In this document: piece after piece, positions 42,183 to 51,059 of the stretch
Layout of the letters: each line of letters begins with the position of its first letter
Numbering within the stretch: position 1 is the first letter of the stretch
Assembly (NCBI GenBank): GCA_963695075.1
Contig: CAVOFR010000003.1
Span: forward strand, 496,001 to 560,000
Length of the DNA stretch: 64,000 nt
Reading direction: 5' to 3'
DNA from: CAWCAL01 sp963695075
Lineage (GTDB): Bacteria; Actinomycetota; Acidimicrobiia; Acidimicrobiales; CAWCAL01
Translations under genes and position numbers: made by a program
The notes under the pieces: model-generated
What the model was told of the DNA's origin: nothing
Database searches by the model: none
The model's input: the letters and a program-made list of their open reading frames with translations, nothing else

Positions 42183-43126
42183 CAGGCCTGCTCAGCTCGC
42201 AGACCGCGGGTCGCGAGCTCGAGGTCGAGGCCTTCGAGTCGCGTCCGCTGGTCCAGGTAGGCGACCACCGAGATGGCACCCGTGGCGGCGGCCGTGAACA
42301 GGGAGGTGATCGCGGCCACGACCGAACGCAGGATCCACAGCCACGACGGATCGGCGAACTGCGAGATCATCCAGGGCAGGACCGCGGCCACCGGTGTGAG
42401 TATCCCGAAGACCAACCCGGTCAGACTCCAGATGGCGAGGAGGCGCCAGGGTTTGCCGCGAGCTAGCTGCAGCGGCCGCCGGAACAGATCGGCGGTCGAC
42501 GCGTTCTCCACCCCGACGACCGGCCCCATGAGGTAGAAGCCGACCGCGAGGATGAGACCCGGGAGCACGAAGACGACCACGCCGATCGCGATCGCGATGT
42601 GGGCCACGATCCACGGGATGGCAACGCGGGGCATGCGGAGCGCCGCGCCGCGGAGCATCGGTCCCACCCCGAGGTCACGACCGAGCGCCGCCTCGGCCAC
42701 CACCTGGCCCAGAGCGATCGACGCGAAGAGTGAAGCCACCAGCGGTCCGAGCACCAGTAGCGCCATGACCGCCATGTTCGCGCCGTCCCCGAGCTGACCC
42801 AATCCGCTCACGGTGGAGGGCAGGCCGATCAACTTCCCGAAATCGTCGCTGGCGAACGTCTGGCGCAGGATGAGAGCGAGACCGAGCTGGACCGGAACGG
42901 TGATGCTCGCTGCGGCGGCGAACGCGTGTCGGGGCCGCTGGCGCACGACGGTGAAGCCGTGGTCGAGGATCTCCATGAACGTCAGTGGTCGGAGTGGCAC
43001 TGCTCGCGGTGCCCGACCCGTCCCCGCCGCCTCGCCGGATGCTCTCGTGGACGGGCCGGGCGCCGGATCCGAGCGGGCGGCATCTTCCCAGCCCGACTCG
43101 GGAAGGGCCCACGGGTCCTCGCTCAT
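42182..43126 (-). CDS. Membrane protein heading the MoxR operon
   Basis: Protein of 314 residues. A 50-residue disordered N-terminus (DPWALPESGW...) is followed by LRPLTFMEILDHGFTVVRQRPRHAFAAAA, a motif seen in actinobacterial integral proteins of the glycerophosphoryl-diester-phosphodiesterase-membrane-domain type. About six hydrophobic segments follow, ending near ITSLFTAAATGAISVVAYLDQRTR. No catalytic motif is seen. It is first in the operon 43126 to 38122 and may anchor the complex. Confidence 0.8.
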   Translation of the reverse strand: MSEDPWALPESGWEDAARSDPAPGPSTRASGEAAGTGRAPRAVPLRPLTFMEILDHGFTVVRQRPRHAFAAAASITVPVQLGLALILRQTFASDDFGKLIGLPSTVSGLGQLGDGANMAVMALLVLGPLVASLFASIALGQVVAEAALGRDLGVGPMLRGAALRMPRVAIPWIVAHIAIAIGVVVFVLPGLILAVGFYLMGPVVGVENASTADLFRRPLQLARGKPWRLLAIWSLTGLVFGILTPVAAVLPWMISQFADPSWLWILRSVVAAITSLFTAAATGAISVVAYLDQRTRLEGLDLELATRGLRAEQA

Positions 43127-43218
43127 ACTGTCGGTTCTGCTCTCCACGCTCCGCCATTCTGGCGCGTGGATCTCCCCCCGCTCGTCACCCCCGCCGACCT
43201 GAGCGAGACTGGGTGACC

Positions 43219-43971
43219 ATGGAGGGATACCGGTCCGACACATACGGCCAGGCCTATGCCGATGTCTACGACGAGTGGTACGGGGCACACGGGGACACCG
43301 ACGGTGTCGTCGATGCGATCTCGGACGCCGCGACACGGACCGGGGGTGCCATCCTCGAGCTCGGCATCGGGACCGGCCGTTTGGCCATTCCCCTCGCCGG
43401 GCGGGGCCACGAGGTCGTGGGGGTAGACGCATCGAGCGCGATGCTCGAGAAGCTCGGGGCCAAGACGGCGGGCCGCCCGATCGAGGTTCACCGCACCGAT
43501 ATGAGCCGGCTCGACTCGGTTCCGCGAACAGGCCGGTTCGGCGTCGCGTTCGCGGCCTTCAACACGTTCCTCGGTCTTTACGACGAGGACGACCGCCGCA
43601 GCTGCCTCACCGGTGTGGCCCGACTGCTCGCCCCGGGCGGACGCCTCGCCCTGGAGACGATCGTGCCCGGTCCCGAGCCCGACTCCGACGAAGACCACGT
43701 CGAGATCCGGACCCTGGAGACCGACCGGCTGATCCTCACGGTGAGCCGCCGCGATCCCCGGGCACGGACGGTCAGCGGCCACCATGTCGAGCTCACCGAC
43801 GGCGAACCGGTTCGGCTGAGACCGTGGCAACTGGGCTATCTCGCCCCCGATGACCTGGACCGGGAGGCAGCGGCCAGCGGGTTGACGCTCGAGCGGCGAG
43901 CGTCGGGCTGGGACGGAGCGCCGTACTCCGAGACCAGCCCCACGCATGTCAGCTGGTATCGCCCGACGTGA
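43219..43971 (+). CDS. Class I SAM-dependent methyltransferase
   Basis: Enzyme of 250 residues. AYADVYDEWYGAHGDTDGVVD precedes motif I ILELGIGTGRLAIPLA (about residue 45), followed by VVGVDASSAMLEKL, RFGVAFAAFNTFLGL and LLAPGGRLALETIVPGP. Architecture is that of small-molecule methyltransferases such as those acting on glycines, sugars or polyketides; substrate unknown. It is divergent from the MoxR operon. GAGACT lies 8 bases before the ATG and may be a -10. Confidence 0.86.
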   Translation: MEGYRSDTYGQAYADVYDEWYGAHGDTDGVVDAISDAATRTGGAILELGIGTGRLAIPLAGRGHEVVGVDASSAMLEKLGAKTAGRPIEVHRTDMSRLDSVPRTGRFGVAFAAFNTFLGLYDEDDRRSCLTGVARLLAPGGRLALETIVPGPEPDSDEDHVEIRTLETDRLILTVSRRDPRARTVSGHHVELTDGEPVRLRPWQLGYLAPDDLDREAAASGLTLERRASGWDGAPYSETSPTHVSWYRPT

Positions 43972-43977
43972 CCGGGA

Positions 43978-44646
43978 TCAGGCCGGCCAGAGCGACTCGA
44001 GCCATCCGACGACGCGCTGCAGCAGGTAGTCGCCGTGGTCCTCGAAGAGATGACCGGCTCCCTCGACGACATCGAGCTCTCCATGATCGGCCAGAAACCG
44101 GACCATCTCACTGGCCTGGACGGGAAGCAGTTCGTCGCGGCCACCGTGGATCAACAGAAGCGGCGTCTCGCCCAGCTCCCCTGCGAGCTCGCATCCGGCC
44201 GACTGCGTCGCGAACGTCGCCACGCCCGAGCAGTGATCTCCCAGCGCGGCACCGAGCCGAACGGCAACGGCCCCGCCGAAGGAGTGACCCATAGCCACGA
44301 TGTGGCGGGCCCCCTTCCGGGCGGCCCAGTCGGCCGCCGCGGCCACGTCGTGGGTGCACGAAGGCAGGTCGTTCGGGACGCGGTAGTCGACCCGTATCGT
44401 GCCGATCCCGATCTCGGCCAGGGTCGACCCGAGCCGGTGGTACAGCAACCCCGGACCGAGCGTGCCCCCCATGGCCCCGCCGCACGCCACGACCACGCGT
44501 TCAGCATCTCTGGGTCCGTGCCACCAGAGCCCGAGCAGGCCCGACATCGTGTAGATCTCGATCTGGGTGAGTTCGTCACTCAGCGCCTGCTCCTGCACGG
44601 CGAGAGCGGCGAGATCGTCGAGCGGGGCCGCGGGCTCGTCGCTCAC
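43978..44646 (-). CDS. Alpha/beta hydrolase
   Basis: Serine hydrolase of 222 residues. It has ERVVVACGGAMGGTLGPG, the nucleophile elbow IVAMGHSFGGAVAVRLG (serine about residue 123), acid in LIHGGRDELLP and histidine in VEGAGHLFEDHGD. This resembles dienelactone-hydrolase-like proteins. The chosen GTG start overlaps the cyclase stop as GTGA, so the two are cotranslated. Substrate unknown; a signalling link to the cyclase is speculative. Confidence 0.83.
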   Translation of the reverse strand: MSDEPAAPLDDLAALAVQEQALSDELTQIEIYTMSGLLGLWWHGPRDAERVVVACGGAMGGTLGPGLLYHRLGSTLAEIGIGTIRVDYRVPNDLPSCTHDVAAAADWAARKGARHIVAMGHSFGGAVAVRLGAALGDHCSGVATFATQSAGCELAGELGETPLLLIHGGRDELLPVQASEMVRFLADHGELDVVEGAGHLFEDHGDYLLQRVVGWLESLWPA

Positions 44647-45752
44647 GGCGAGGCGACGCTGCTGATCGAAAAGGTCACCACGGGCCGCTCCAGGCCTCGG
44701 ACCGGGCGATCGCCGGAGTGGACCAGGCCGACATGGTCGCCACAACCGGCGGTGGATGCCATCATCGCTGCTCGACCGTCGGTGTCTGTCAGCAGTTCGC
44801 CCGGGTCGGCGAGTCCGGCCAGGCGGGACGCGAGGTTGACCACGGGCCCGAAGTAGTCGCCCTGCACCATCGCCACGTCGCCGAAGGTCACCGCGCCGCG
44901 GGACCGATGTCCGGCTGCGGCGAGCGCGTCGACCAGACAGATGCCGGCGCACGCCATGTCACTGGCGTTGGGCCCGATGAGCATCACCTCGTCGCCGATG
45001 ACCTTCACCAGACGGACACCGTGCTGGACGGCCATCGACGCCGCCGTCGACTCGAGCACGTCGACGAACTCCTCGATCGCCTCGAGCGACACCTGAGCCG
45101 CGAGGTTGGTGAAGCCGCTGACGTCGACGAAGCAGACGGCGAGGTGCAGGACCTCACCGCGGATCGTCCCCGCGTGGGAGGTTCGTTGGAACTCGACCGC
45201 TTGGCGAAGATGACGACGGAAGCCCGTACCCATGTGCTGCGACATCCGAAGTCCGAGCTGAGCCATCGCCTCGTTCGCCCGGACCCACGCCACCGGAGAG
45301 TCCAGCCGGGGCTCGACGCTCCGCGTGTGAAGCGCTATCGCCGCCTCGGCCGCTGTGGCCATGGTCCTTCCCACGACCCTCAGGAAGCCGCGTACGTCCT
45401 CGCGAGGGAGGATGGAATCGTCCGTCGAGACGATGTCGCGGAGGAAGAGGAAGTCCTCCTCGGTGAAGTCGACCGCATCCACCCCGCCGTGGGCGATACC
45501 GAGGTCGACGAGGACCTGCTCGAGCTCGTCGGTGCCGACGCCGGGGAGGGCCGCCGCCATGTCGACGATGGTGCGGTCCCCGGCGACCCGCAGCACCATG
45601 TCACCGGCGTACTGGGCCAGACCCACCTCGGTCTGCTCGGCGAGATCGGGGTCGCCACCCAGGGTCCGGAGCAGGTCGCGGGCGGCCTCGAGGTCCTCGT
45701 CCACAGGGTGACGGTACCGGACGACCCCTCCATCGAGGCTCCCTGCCACCAC
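44643..45752 (-). CDS. Class III adenylate/guanylate cyclase with N-terminal regulatory domain
   Basis: Soluble cyclase, 369 residues from GTG 45752 (GGGGGA six bases upstream); a frame with TTG reaches 45824 but crowds the sigma-factor promoter. The N-terminal 190 residues are helical and lack a membrane span, as in Rv1264-like autoinhibited cyclases. The catalytic domain is complete: metal Asp in VCFVDVSGFTNL, purine-contacting Lys and second Asp in VKVIGDEVMLIG, and the Asn/Arg pair in PVVNLASRLAG. Only one catalytic domain is present, so it should work as a homodimer. cAMP is the likelier product. Confidence 0.87.
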   Translation of the reverse strand: MVAGSLDGGVVRYRHPVDEDLEAARDLLRTLGGDPDLAEQTEVGLAQYAGDMVLRVAGDRTIVDMAAALPGVGTDELEQVLVDLGIAHGGVDAVDFTEEDFLFLRDIVSTDDSILPREDVRGFLRVVGRTMATAAEAAIALHTRSVEPRLDSPVAWVRANEAMAQLGLRMSQHMGTGFRRHLRQAVEFQRTSHAGTIRGEVLHLAVCFVDVSGFTNLAAQVSLEAIEEFVDVLESTAASMAVQHGVRLVKVIGDEVMLIGPNASDMACAGICLVDALAAAGHRSRGAVTFGDVAMVQGDYFGPVVNLASRLAGLADPGELLTDTDGRAAMMASTAGCGDHVGLVHSGDRPVRGLERPVVTFSISSVASP

Positions 45753-45833
45753 GAGGGATCCCCCACGAAAGACACCGGGGTCGGTAAACCTCGGAGGCGA
45801 CGAGAACGTGTGTGGGGTGTGCAATCACCCGTC

Positions 45834-46358
45834 ATGACCGAGGAAGGCGATCGCGTGGCCGGTCCCCAGACCAGCCCTGAGTCGTTCGAGTCCTTCTTCC
45901 ACCGCGAGTACCGGACCCTGGTCGGTCTTGCGGCGGCGACGAGCGGAGACCGGTCGATCGCCGAGGACATCGCCCAGGAAGCCATGACCCGTGCCCATCG
46001 GCGTTGGAGCACGGTCGGCACCTATGCGAAGCCGGGGGCCTGGGTGCGACGCGTCACGATCAACCTCGCCATCTCCTCTCGCCGGCGACTCGCGATCGAG
46101 ACGCGGGTCAAGCTCCGCCTCCGCCCGGTCTCGCACTCGCTTCCCGAGCCGATCCTGCCCGACGACGAGTTGTGGGCGGCCGTCGCCTCGCTGCCCGGCA
46201 AGCAAAGGGCCGCGATCGCCCTGCACTACCTCGAGGACCGGAGCGTTCGTGAGATCGCCGAGATCCTCGGCTGTGCCGAACCCACCGCCCGAGTCCACCT
46301 GCACCGGGGACGCGGCGCACTGCACGAGATGCTCAGCAGAGCGGGGAGCAAGCCATGA
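45834..46358 (+). CDS. ECF-type RNA polymerase sigma factor
   Basis: Sigma-70 family protein of 174 residues. Region 2 is FESFFHREYRTLVGLAAATSG...AEDIAQEAMTRAHRRW (about 18-62) and region 4 LPGKQRAAIALHYLEDRSVREIAEILGCAEPTARVHLHRGR (about 117-160). It resembles SigE-like actinobacterial ECF factors. Its stop overlaps the next gene (ATGA), a membrane-anchored protein in the place where an anti-sigma factor is expected. GTAAAC at 45784 with CGTG about 16 bases later could be an autoregulated promoter, but this is weak. Confidence 0.9.
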   Translation: MTEEGDRVAGPQTSPESFESFFHREYRTLVGLAAATSGDRSIAEDIAQEAMTRAHRRWSTVGTYAKPGAWVRRVTINLAISSRRRLAIETRVKLRLRPVSHSLPEPILPDDELWAAVASLPGKQRAAIALHYLEDRSVREIAEILGCAEPTARVHLHRGRGALHEMLSRAGSKP

Positions 46359-48016
46359 ATCCCGAAGACCCGATCGAAGAACGGACCCGAGCCGCCTTCG
46401 CGGCACTCCGGAAGGATGTCACCCGAGTGAACACCGACGAAGCCCTCGACGCGGCCACGAACCGCCGCACACCGAAGCTCCTGATTCCTGCCGTCGGTTT
46501 CGCCGCGGCCGCCATCGTGGCCCTCGGAGGGTTCCTCCTCCTGCGGGACGGCGACGGCGGGACCGACGTCGCCACACCACCGGACTCCACCCCGGTCGCC
46601 CCCACCAGCAGCGCGACCAGCACGATCCCGGCCGAGCCGGTGGCCCTCCCCACCCCCGACGGCGAGTACTACCCGTGGATCTTCCCCCCTCCCCACATGG
46701 CCTGGTACGAGGAGGGCTGTCCCGATCCGACCGACGTCGCCACCAACTTCGTGGCCAACATCACCAAGGAGTACGACATCGCTCTCGAGGACCGTGGCAC
46801 CGACGCGGACGGTCGGCACACGTTCTTCCTGCCGGCGAAAGGCGAGGGGGGCCGGCCTGCCACCGGCGGATCGACCATCACGCTGGGGCGCATCGACCCG
46901 ACGATCGTCGACTGCGAGGCCTGGGGTGTGATCAGCGTCGACGCCCCCGAGGACGTGGTCATCTCGACGCCCGAGCCCAACGCCACCGTCGGCGTGCTGT
47001 TCGGCGTGAACGGTGAGGGTCGGGGCTTCGAAGCCACGATCGACGTCCGGGTGATCGACGACAGCTACGAGACCGTCGGATCGGGTTTCGGCACCGGCGG
47101 CACGACGGAGCTGGCCCCGTTCGAGGCACCGATGAGCGTGTCCGAACCCACGGTCGATTCGAACCTGATCCTCCTGGCCGCCCCGGGCTTCGATGCCGAC
47201 GGGGCGCTCCCGCCGTTCACCGCCGTCAAGGTCCGCTTCGACATGACGCTCGGTGACGGGATGAGCCCGGAGACCGAGGAGGGGCTCCGCCCCCGGGCCG
47301 TCATCGGCGTCGCCACCGACGACGTGCTGAACGTCCGATCGGCGCCGGACCCGAACGCCGAGATCGTCGACACGCTCGGCTGGGCCTCCCTTGGCGTGGA
47401 CATCACCGACGAGACCCGATCGGTCGAGAGCGGATCATGGCGCCGGCTCGCCGATCCCGACCGATGGGTGAACGAGGCGTTCCTCACGCCGGTGGAGGGG
47501 ACCTCCGTTCCGGGGGGGCTCTTCTACCCGACGGTCACCTCGGTACGCGCCGGTCTGAGCCTCGACCGTCCCGCCGGGCGTCTGTCCGACCACCTCGCCT
47601 TCATGAGCGGCCATGAGATCGTCGTCTCCCCGGACGGCTTCATCGATCCCGACGACCAGCGCCTGACGGTCGACCAGCTGGCCCGTGCCGACGGGGCGAC
47701 CGACGACCTGCGCTGGGGCCTCGAGGACGGAACCGGCGATCCGATCGAGATGAGCATCCTCGAGTACTTCGACCAGCTGGCCCGGAATCCGGCCCTGACC
47801 GACACCGACCGCGTATCGATCGACCTGCGCATCGGTTCGGGCAACACCGTCGACAACCTGGCTACGGCCTTCCCGGACGCGACGGTGGTCGAGCTCCACT
47901 ACTCGGGCGATGCCGAGAACCCCGAGTTCACCTGGAGCTCGGTTCGCCTCGCGTTCGAGCGGGACGGTGACGGGTGGGTCCTGGTCGCCATCGCGTCCGA
48001 TTCCTGGACCATCTGA
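46355..48016 (+). CDS. Membrane-anchored Gmad2/SH3 protein, possible anti-sigma factor
   Basis: Protein of 553 residues. A 40-residue cytoplasmic N-terminus (IEERTRAAFAALRKDVTR, TDEALDAATNRRTPK) precedes one membrane span (LLIPAVGFAAAAIVALGGFLLL). Outside come a Thr/Pro linker, a Gmad2-like Ig domain (PNATVGVLFGVNGEGRGFEA, then IDVRVIDDSYETVGSG, about 208-290), an SH3-like domain (VLNVRSAPDPNAEIVDTLG, about 328-385) and a further domain with FSW-like late strands. The overlap with the sigma gene and its topology suggest that it senses the envelope and holds the sigma factor; the N-terminus lacks the zinc HxxxCxxC motif. Confidence 0.75.
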   Translation: MNPEDPIEERTRAAFAALRKDVTRVNTDEALDAATNRRTPKLLIPAVGFAAAAIVALGGFLLLRDGDGGTDVATPPDSTPVAPTSSATSTIPAEPVALPTPDGEYYPWIFPPPHMAWYEEGCPDPTDVATNFVANITKEYDIALEDRGTDADGRHTFFLPAKGEGGRPATGGSTITLGRIDPTIVDCEAWGVISVDAPEDVVISTPEPNATVGVLFGVNGEGRGFEATIDVRVIDDSYETVGSGFGTGGTTELAPFEAPMSVSEPTVDSNLILLAAPGFDADGALPPFTAVKVRFDMTLGDGMSPETEEGLRPRAVIGVATDDVLNVRSAPDPNAEIVDTLGWASLGVDITDETRSVESGSWRRLADPDRWVNEAFLTPVEGTSVPGGLFYPTVTSVRAGLSLDRPAGRLSDHLAFMSGHEIVVSPDGFIDPDDQRLTVDQLARADGATDDLRWGLEDGTGDPIEMSILEYFDQLARNPALTDTDRVSIDLRIGSGNTVDNLATAFPDATVVELHYSGDAENPEFTWSSVRLAFERDGDGWVLVAIASDSWTI

Positions 48017-48103
48017 CCCACCGGGGCGGGGCCATACGACCCAATCCGCCCGGCCGACCTCAAGATCAGCCCTGGGACGCTCGATACGAGGTTGTCGGAC
48101 CAG

Positions 48104-50974
48104 ATGGACGGGGCTCCCTTCATGGCGTCACAGCCGCCCGCACCCAGAACGCGTTGGGTGACGAGCATTCGTACGAAGCTCGGCCTGACGATCATCGTGG
48201 CTGCCGTGGTGCCGCTCCTTCTCGTCGGCTACACGTCGTACACGACGCAGCGATCCCTCGAGCTCGAGGACGCGTTCGCCCGCCTCGAGGGACTGGCGGC
48301 CGCCCAGGTCGGACAACTCGAGCAGATGGTCGAAGCCGACCGCGACGCAGCGAGCATCATCGCCAACCATCCCGACGTCCGACAGGCTCTCACCGCCACG
48401 ATCCCGCCCGAGCGGACAGCCGCCGCTCTGGCGAGCTTCATCGAGGTCGTTCCCCGGCTCGAGGGTGTGGCCATCTACGACGCAGACGGCGAACCGGTCA
48501 GTGCCACCGAGCACGCGGCCTCGAGCCAACTGACCGCCGCCATGGTCGGGTCGGGCAACAACATCGGCACGGTGCTGGCGAGGGAGGACGGCACGCTGGT
48601 CATGGTCTCGTGCACCGAGCTCCAGATCGACGGCCGGATGGTCGGGACCGTGATCGTCGAGACCGGCATTCAGCCCATCACCGACCTGGCCACGAACTAC
48701 GAGGGGCTGAGCACCACCGGTGAGACCAGCGTGGCGCAGCTGGACGCCAACGGTGACGCGCAGTTCATCGCCCCCCTTCGCTTCCGGGACGACGCCGTCA
48801 TGAGCCTGACCGTTCCCGCTTCGGCGCAGGCCGCTCCGGTCACCCGAGCCCTGGCCGGCGAGGAGGGACGGTTCTCCGACACCGTCGATTACCGGGCCGA
48901 GCCGGTCCTGGCCGTGACCCGGACGGTTCCCGGGACGGGCTGGGGCGTCGTCGTCAAGCTGGACCGGGCTGAAGCCCTGGCCCAGACCGGTGAGTTCCAG
49001 AGCGCTCTTCTTGCGGCGATCGTGGCCGCGGTGGGACTCGGCCTGCTCGCCTCGGTGGCCCTGGCTCGTCGCATCTCCGATCCGTTGCACCGGCTCACCC
49101 GGACCGCGACCTCCATCACGGCCGGTGACGTAGGCGCCCGGACCTCGGTAAGTCGACCCGACGAGATCGGCACCCTCGCGCACGCCATGAACTCGATGGC
49201 CGATTCACTGGTCGACGCCGCCACCGTGGAAGCGAACCGTACGGCTGAGCTGGAGGAGTTGAACGATCAGCTGACGATGAAAGAAGCCGGCGTCCGATCG
49301 ATCCTCGAAACCGCGGCCGAAGGGATCATCAGCGTCGCATCCGACGGCACGATCCTCCAGTTCAACCGAGCCGCCGAGACCATCTTCGACACGAGTGCCG
49401 AACAGGTGGTCGGCACCGCGGTGACCGGTCTCCTCTCGATCCGGGGCGACGCCAGGAAGCACCAAGGTGTCGTCGCGCTCACGATTGCTCTCCGTCACGG
49501 TCCCGATGGGATCGAGATGGAGGCCCGCCGCCCGACCGGCGCGTCGGTGCCGGTCCATGTCGCCGTCAGCGCCGTCGACACCGACCGGGGAACGACGACC
49601 TACACCGCCATCCTCCGCGACATCTCCGAGCGAATCGCGTTCGAACGACAGCTCTCCCATCTGGCGACCCACGACTCGCTGACCGGCCTCCCCAACCGCG
49701 ATCTGTTCGGATCCCGGCTCGAGCGGGCGCTGTCGGACCCCGACCACCGGGCCGCCACGATTGCCGTGCTGTTCGTCGACCTCGACCGCTTCAAGGTGGT
49801 CAACGACTCCTGGGGCCACAAGAGTGGCGACAAGCTCCTGAGACAGGTGGCCACCAGGCTGAGCGGCGCGGTCCGTGAAGCCGATGTCATCGCCCGGTTC
49901 GGTGGGGACGAATTCGTCCTGCTACTGACCGAGCTGTCCGACACGGCCGAAGCACGGGTCGTCGGCCATCGCATCCTCGCTGCTCTCAAACAGCCGTTCG
50001 TGGTCGGATCGAACGCGACCTACGTCACGGCGAGCGTCGGTATCGCCATGATGGGCGACCGGGAAGCGACGGCGGAGAACCTGGTCAGCGACGCCGATGT
50101 GGCGATGTACCGGGCCAAACAGCGCGGTCGAAATCGGGTCGAGGTGTTCGACGGCAACATGCGCTCCTGGGTCGAGAGCCGCCATGAGCTCGACACCGAG
50201 CTCCGCAAGGCGATCGACGGTGGCGAGCTGGACGTCGCCTACCAACCGATCGTCGATGTCAAGACCGGCGAATACGTGGCCGTCGAGGCCCTCAGCCGCT
50301 GGACCCACCCCGAGCTTGGCGTTGTCGCCCCGACCGACTTCATCTCGGTCGCCGAGGAGACCGGGCTCATCGTCGACCTCGGCCGCTACGTCTTCGAGAC
50401 CGTCTGCCGGCAGCTCGCCGGTTGGCAGACGGAACACCTTCAGCCGATTCCGGCTTCGGTCAACCTGTCGGCCCGAGAGCTCGTCCAGCCCGACTGCGTC
50501 GACGCGATGCGCTCGGCGATCCGGGCATCCGGTGTCGATCCGACGATGCTGACCGTCGAGGTGACCGAATCCATGTTCCTCAGCGATCCCGAGCGGGCCA
50601 TCCACAATCTCAATCTGATCCGAGCTCTGGGCATCAAGATCGCACTCGATGATTTCGGTACCGGCTATTCCTCGCTGACCTACCTGCGCCAGCTCCCGAT
50701 CGACATAGTGAAGATCGATCGCGCCTTCATGCGAGAGGTCGTCGAGGAGACCCACGACCGGTCGATCGTCGCCATGGTGCTCGCGTTGGGCGAGAGCATG
50801 GGGATCCGTGTGATCGCGGAAGGCGTCGAGAACGAGGAACAGCGTCAGGCACTGCTCGAGCTCGGCGTCGAGTGGGCCCAGGGCTACCTGTTCGCCCAGG
50901 CGCAGACAGCCGAACGGGCCGAGGCGATGCTCTGGCCGGTCACCGAGCCGATCGACGTCCCGGTCGGCTCCTAG
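48104..50974 (+). CDS. Diguanylate cyclase/phosphodiesterase (dCache-HAMP-PAS-GGDEF-EAL)
   Basis: Membrane c-di-GMP enzyme of about 956 residues. Order: first span (LGLTIIVAAVVPLLLVGYTSY), periplasmic sensor (to about 300), second span (LLAAIVAAVGLGLLASVALA), HAMP, PAS (ILETAAEGIISVASDGTILQFN), GGDEF with intact FGGDEF and an inhibitory-site READ five residues before it, then EAL with VAVEALSRW, VEVTESMF, DDFGTGYSSLTYL and EGVEN. All catalytic motifs are intact, so both synthesis and breakdown are possible. ATG 48104 is chosen; TTG 48092 and ATG 48122 are alternatives. Confidence 0.93.
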   Translation: MDGAPFMASQPPAPRTRWVTSIRTKLGLTIIVAAVVPLLLVGYTSYTTQRSLELEDAFARLEGLAAAQVGQLEQMVEADRDAASIIANHPDVRQALTATIPPERTAAALASFIEVVPRLEGVAIYDADGEPVSATEHAASSQLTAAMVGSGNNIGTVLAREDGTLVMVSCTELQIDGRMVGTVIVETGIQPITDLATNYEGLSTTGETSVAQLDANGDAQFIAPLRFRDDAVMSLTVPASAQAAPVTRALAGEEGRFSDTVDYRAEPVLAVTRTVPGTGWGVVVKLDRAEALAQTGEFQSALLAAIVAAVGLGLLASVALARRISDPLHRLTRTATSITAGDVGARTSVSRPDEIGTLAHAMNSMADSLVDAATVEANRTAELEELNDQLTMKEAGVRSILETAAEGIISVASDGTILQFNRAAETIFDTSAEQVVGTAVTGLLSIRGDARKHQGVVALTIALRHGPDGIEMEARRPTGASVPVHVAVSAVDTDRGTTTYTAILRDISERIAFERQLSHLATHDSLTGLPNRDLFGSRLERALSDPDHRAATIAVLFVDLDRFKVVNDSWGHKSGDKLLRQVATRLSGAVREADVIARFGGDEFVLLLTELSDTAEARVVGHRILAALKQPFVVGSNATYVTASVGIAMMGDREATAENLVSDADVAMYRAKQRGRNRVEVFDGNMRSWVESRHELDTELRKAIDGGELDVAYQPIVDVKTGEYVAVEALSRWTHPELGVVAPTDFISVAEETGLIVDLGRYVFETVCRQLAGWQTEHLQPIPASVNLSARELVQPDCVDAMRSAIRASGVDPTMLTVEVTESMFLSDPERAIHNLNLIRALGIKIALDDFGTGYSSLTYLRQLPIDIVKIDRAFMREVVEETHDRSIVAMVLALGESMGIRVIAEGVENEEQRQALLELGVEWAQGYLFAQAQTAERAEAMLWPVTEPIDVPVGS

Positions 50975-51059
50975 AGGGACCGTCGCAGCCGCTCGGCGTT
51001 CGGGGTTGGGTGGTGATGGGTCGGGAGTGGCTGTCATACCCCCTGCGTAGTGTTGGAGC

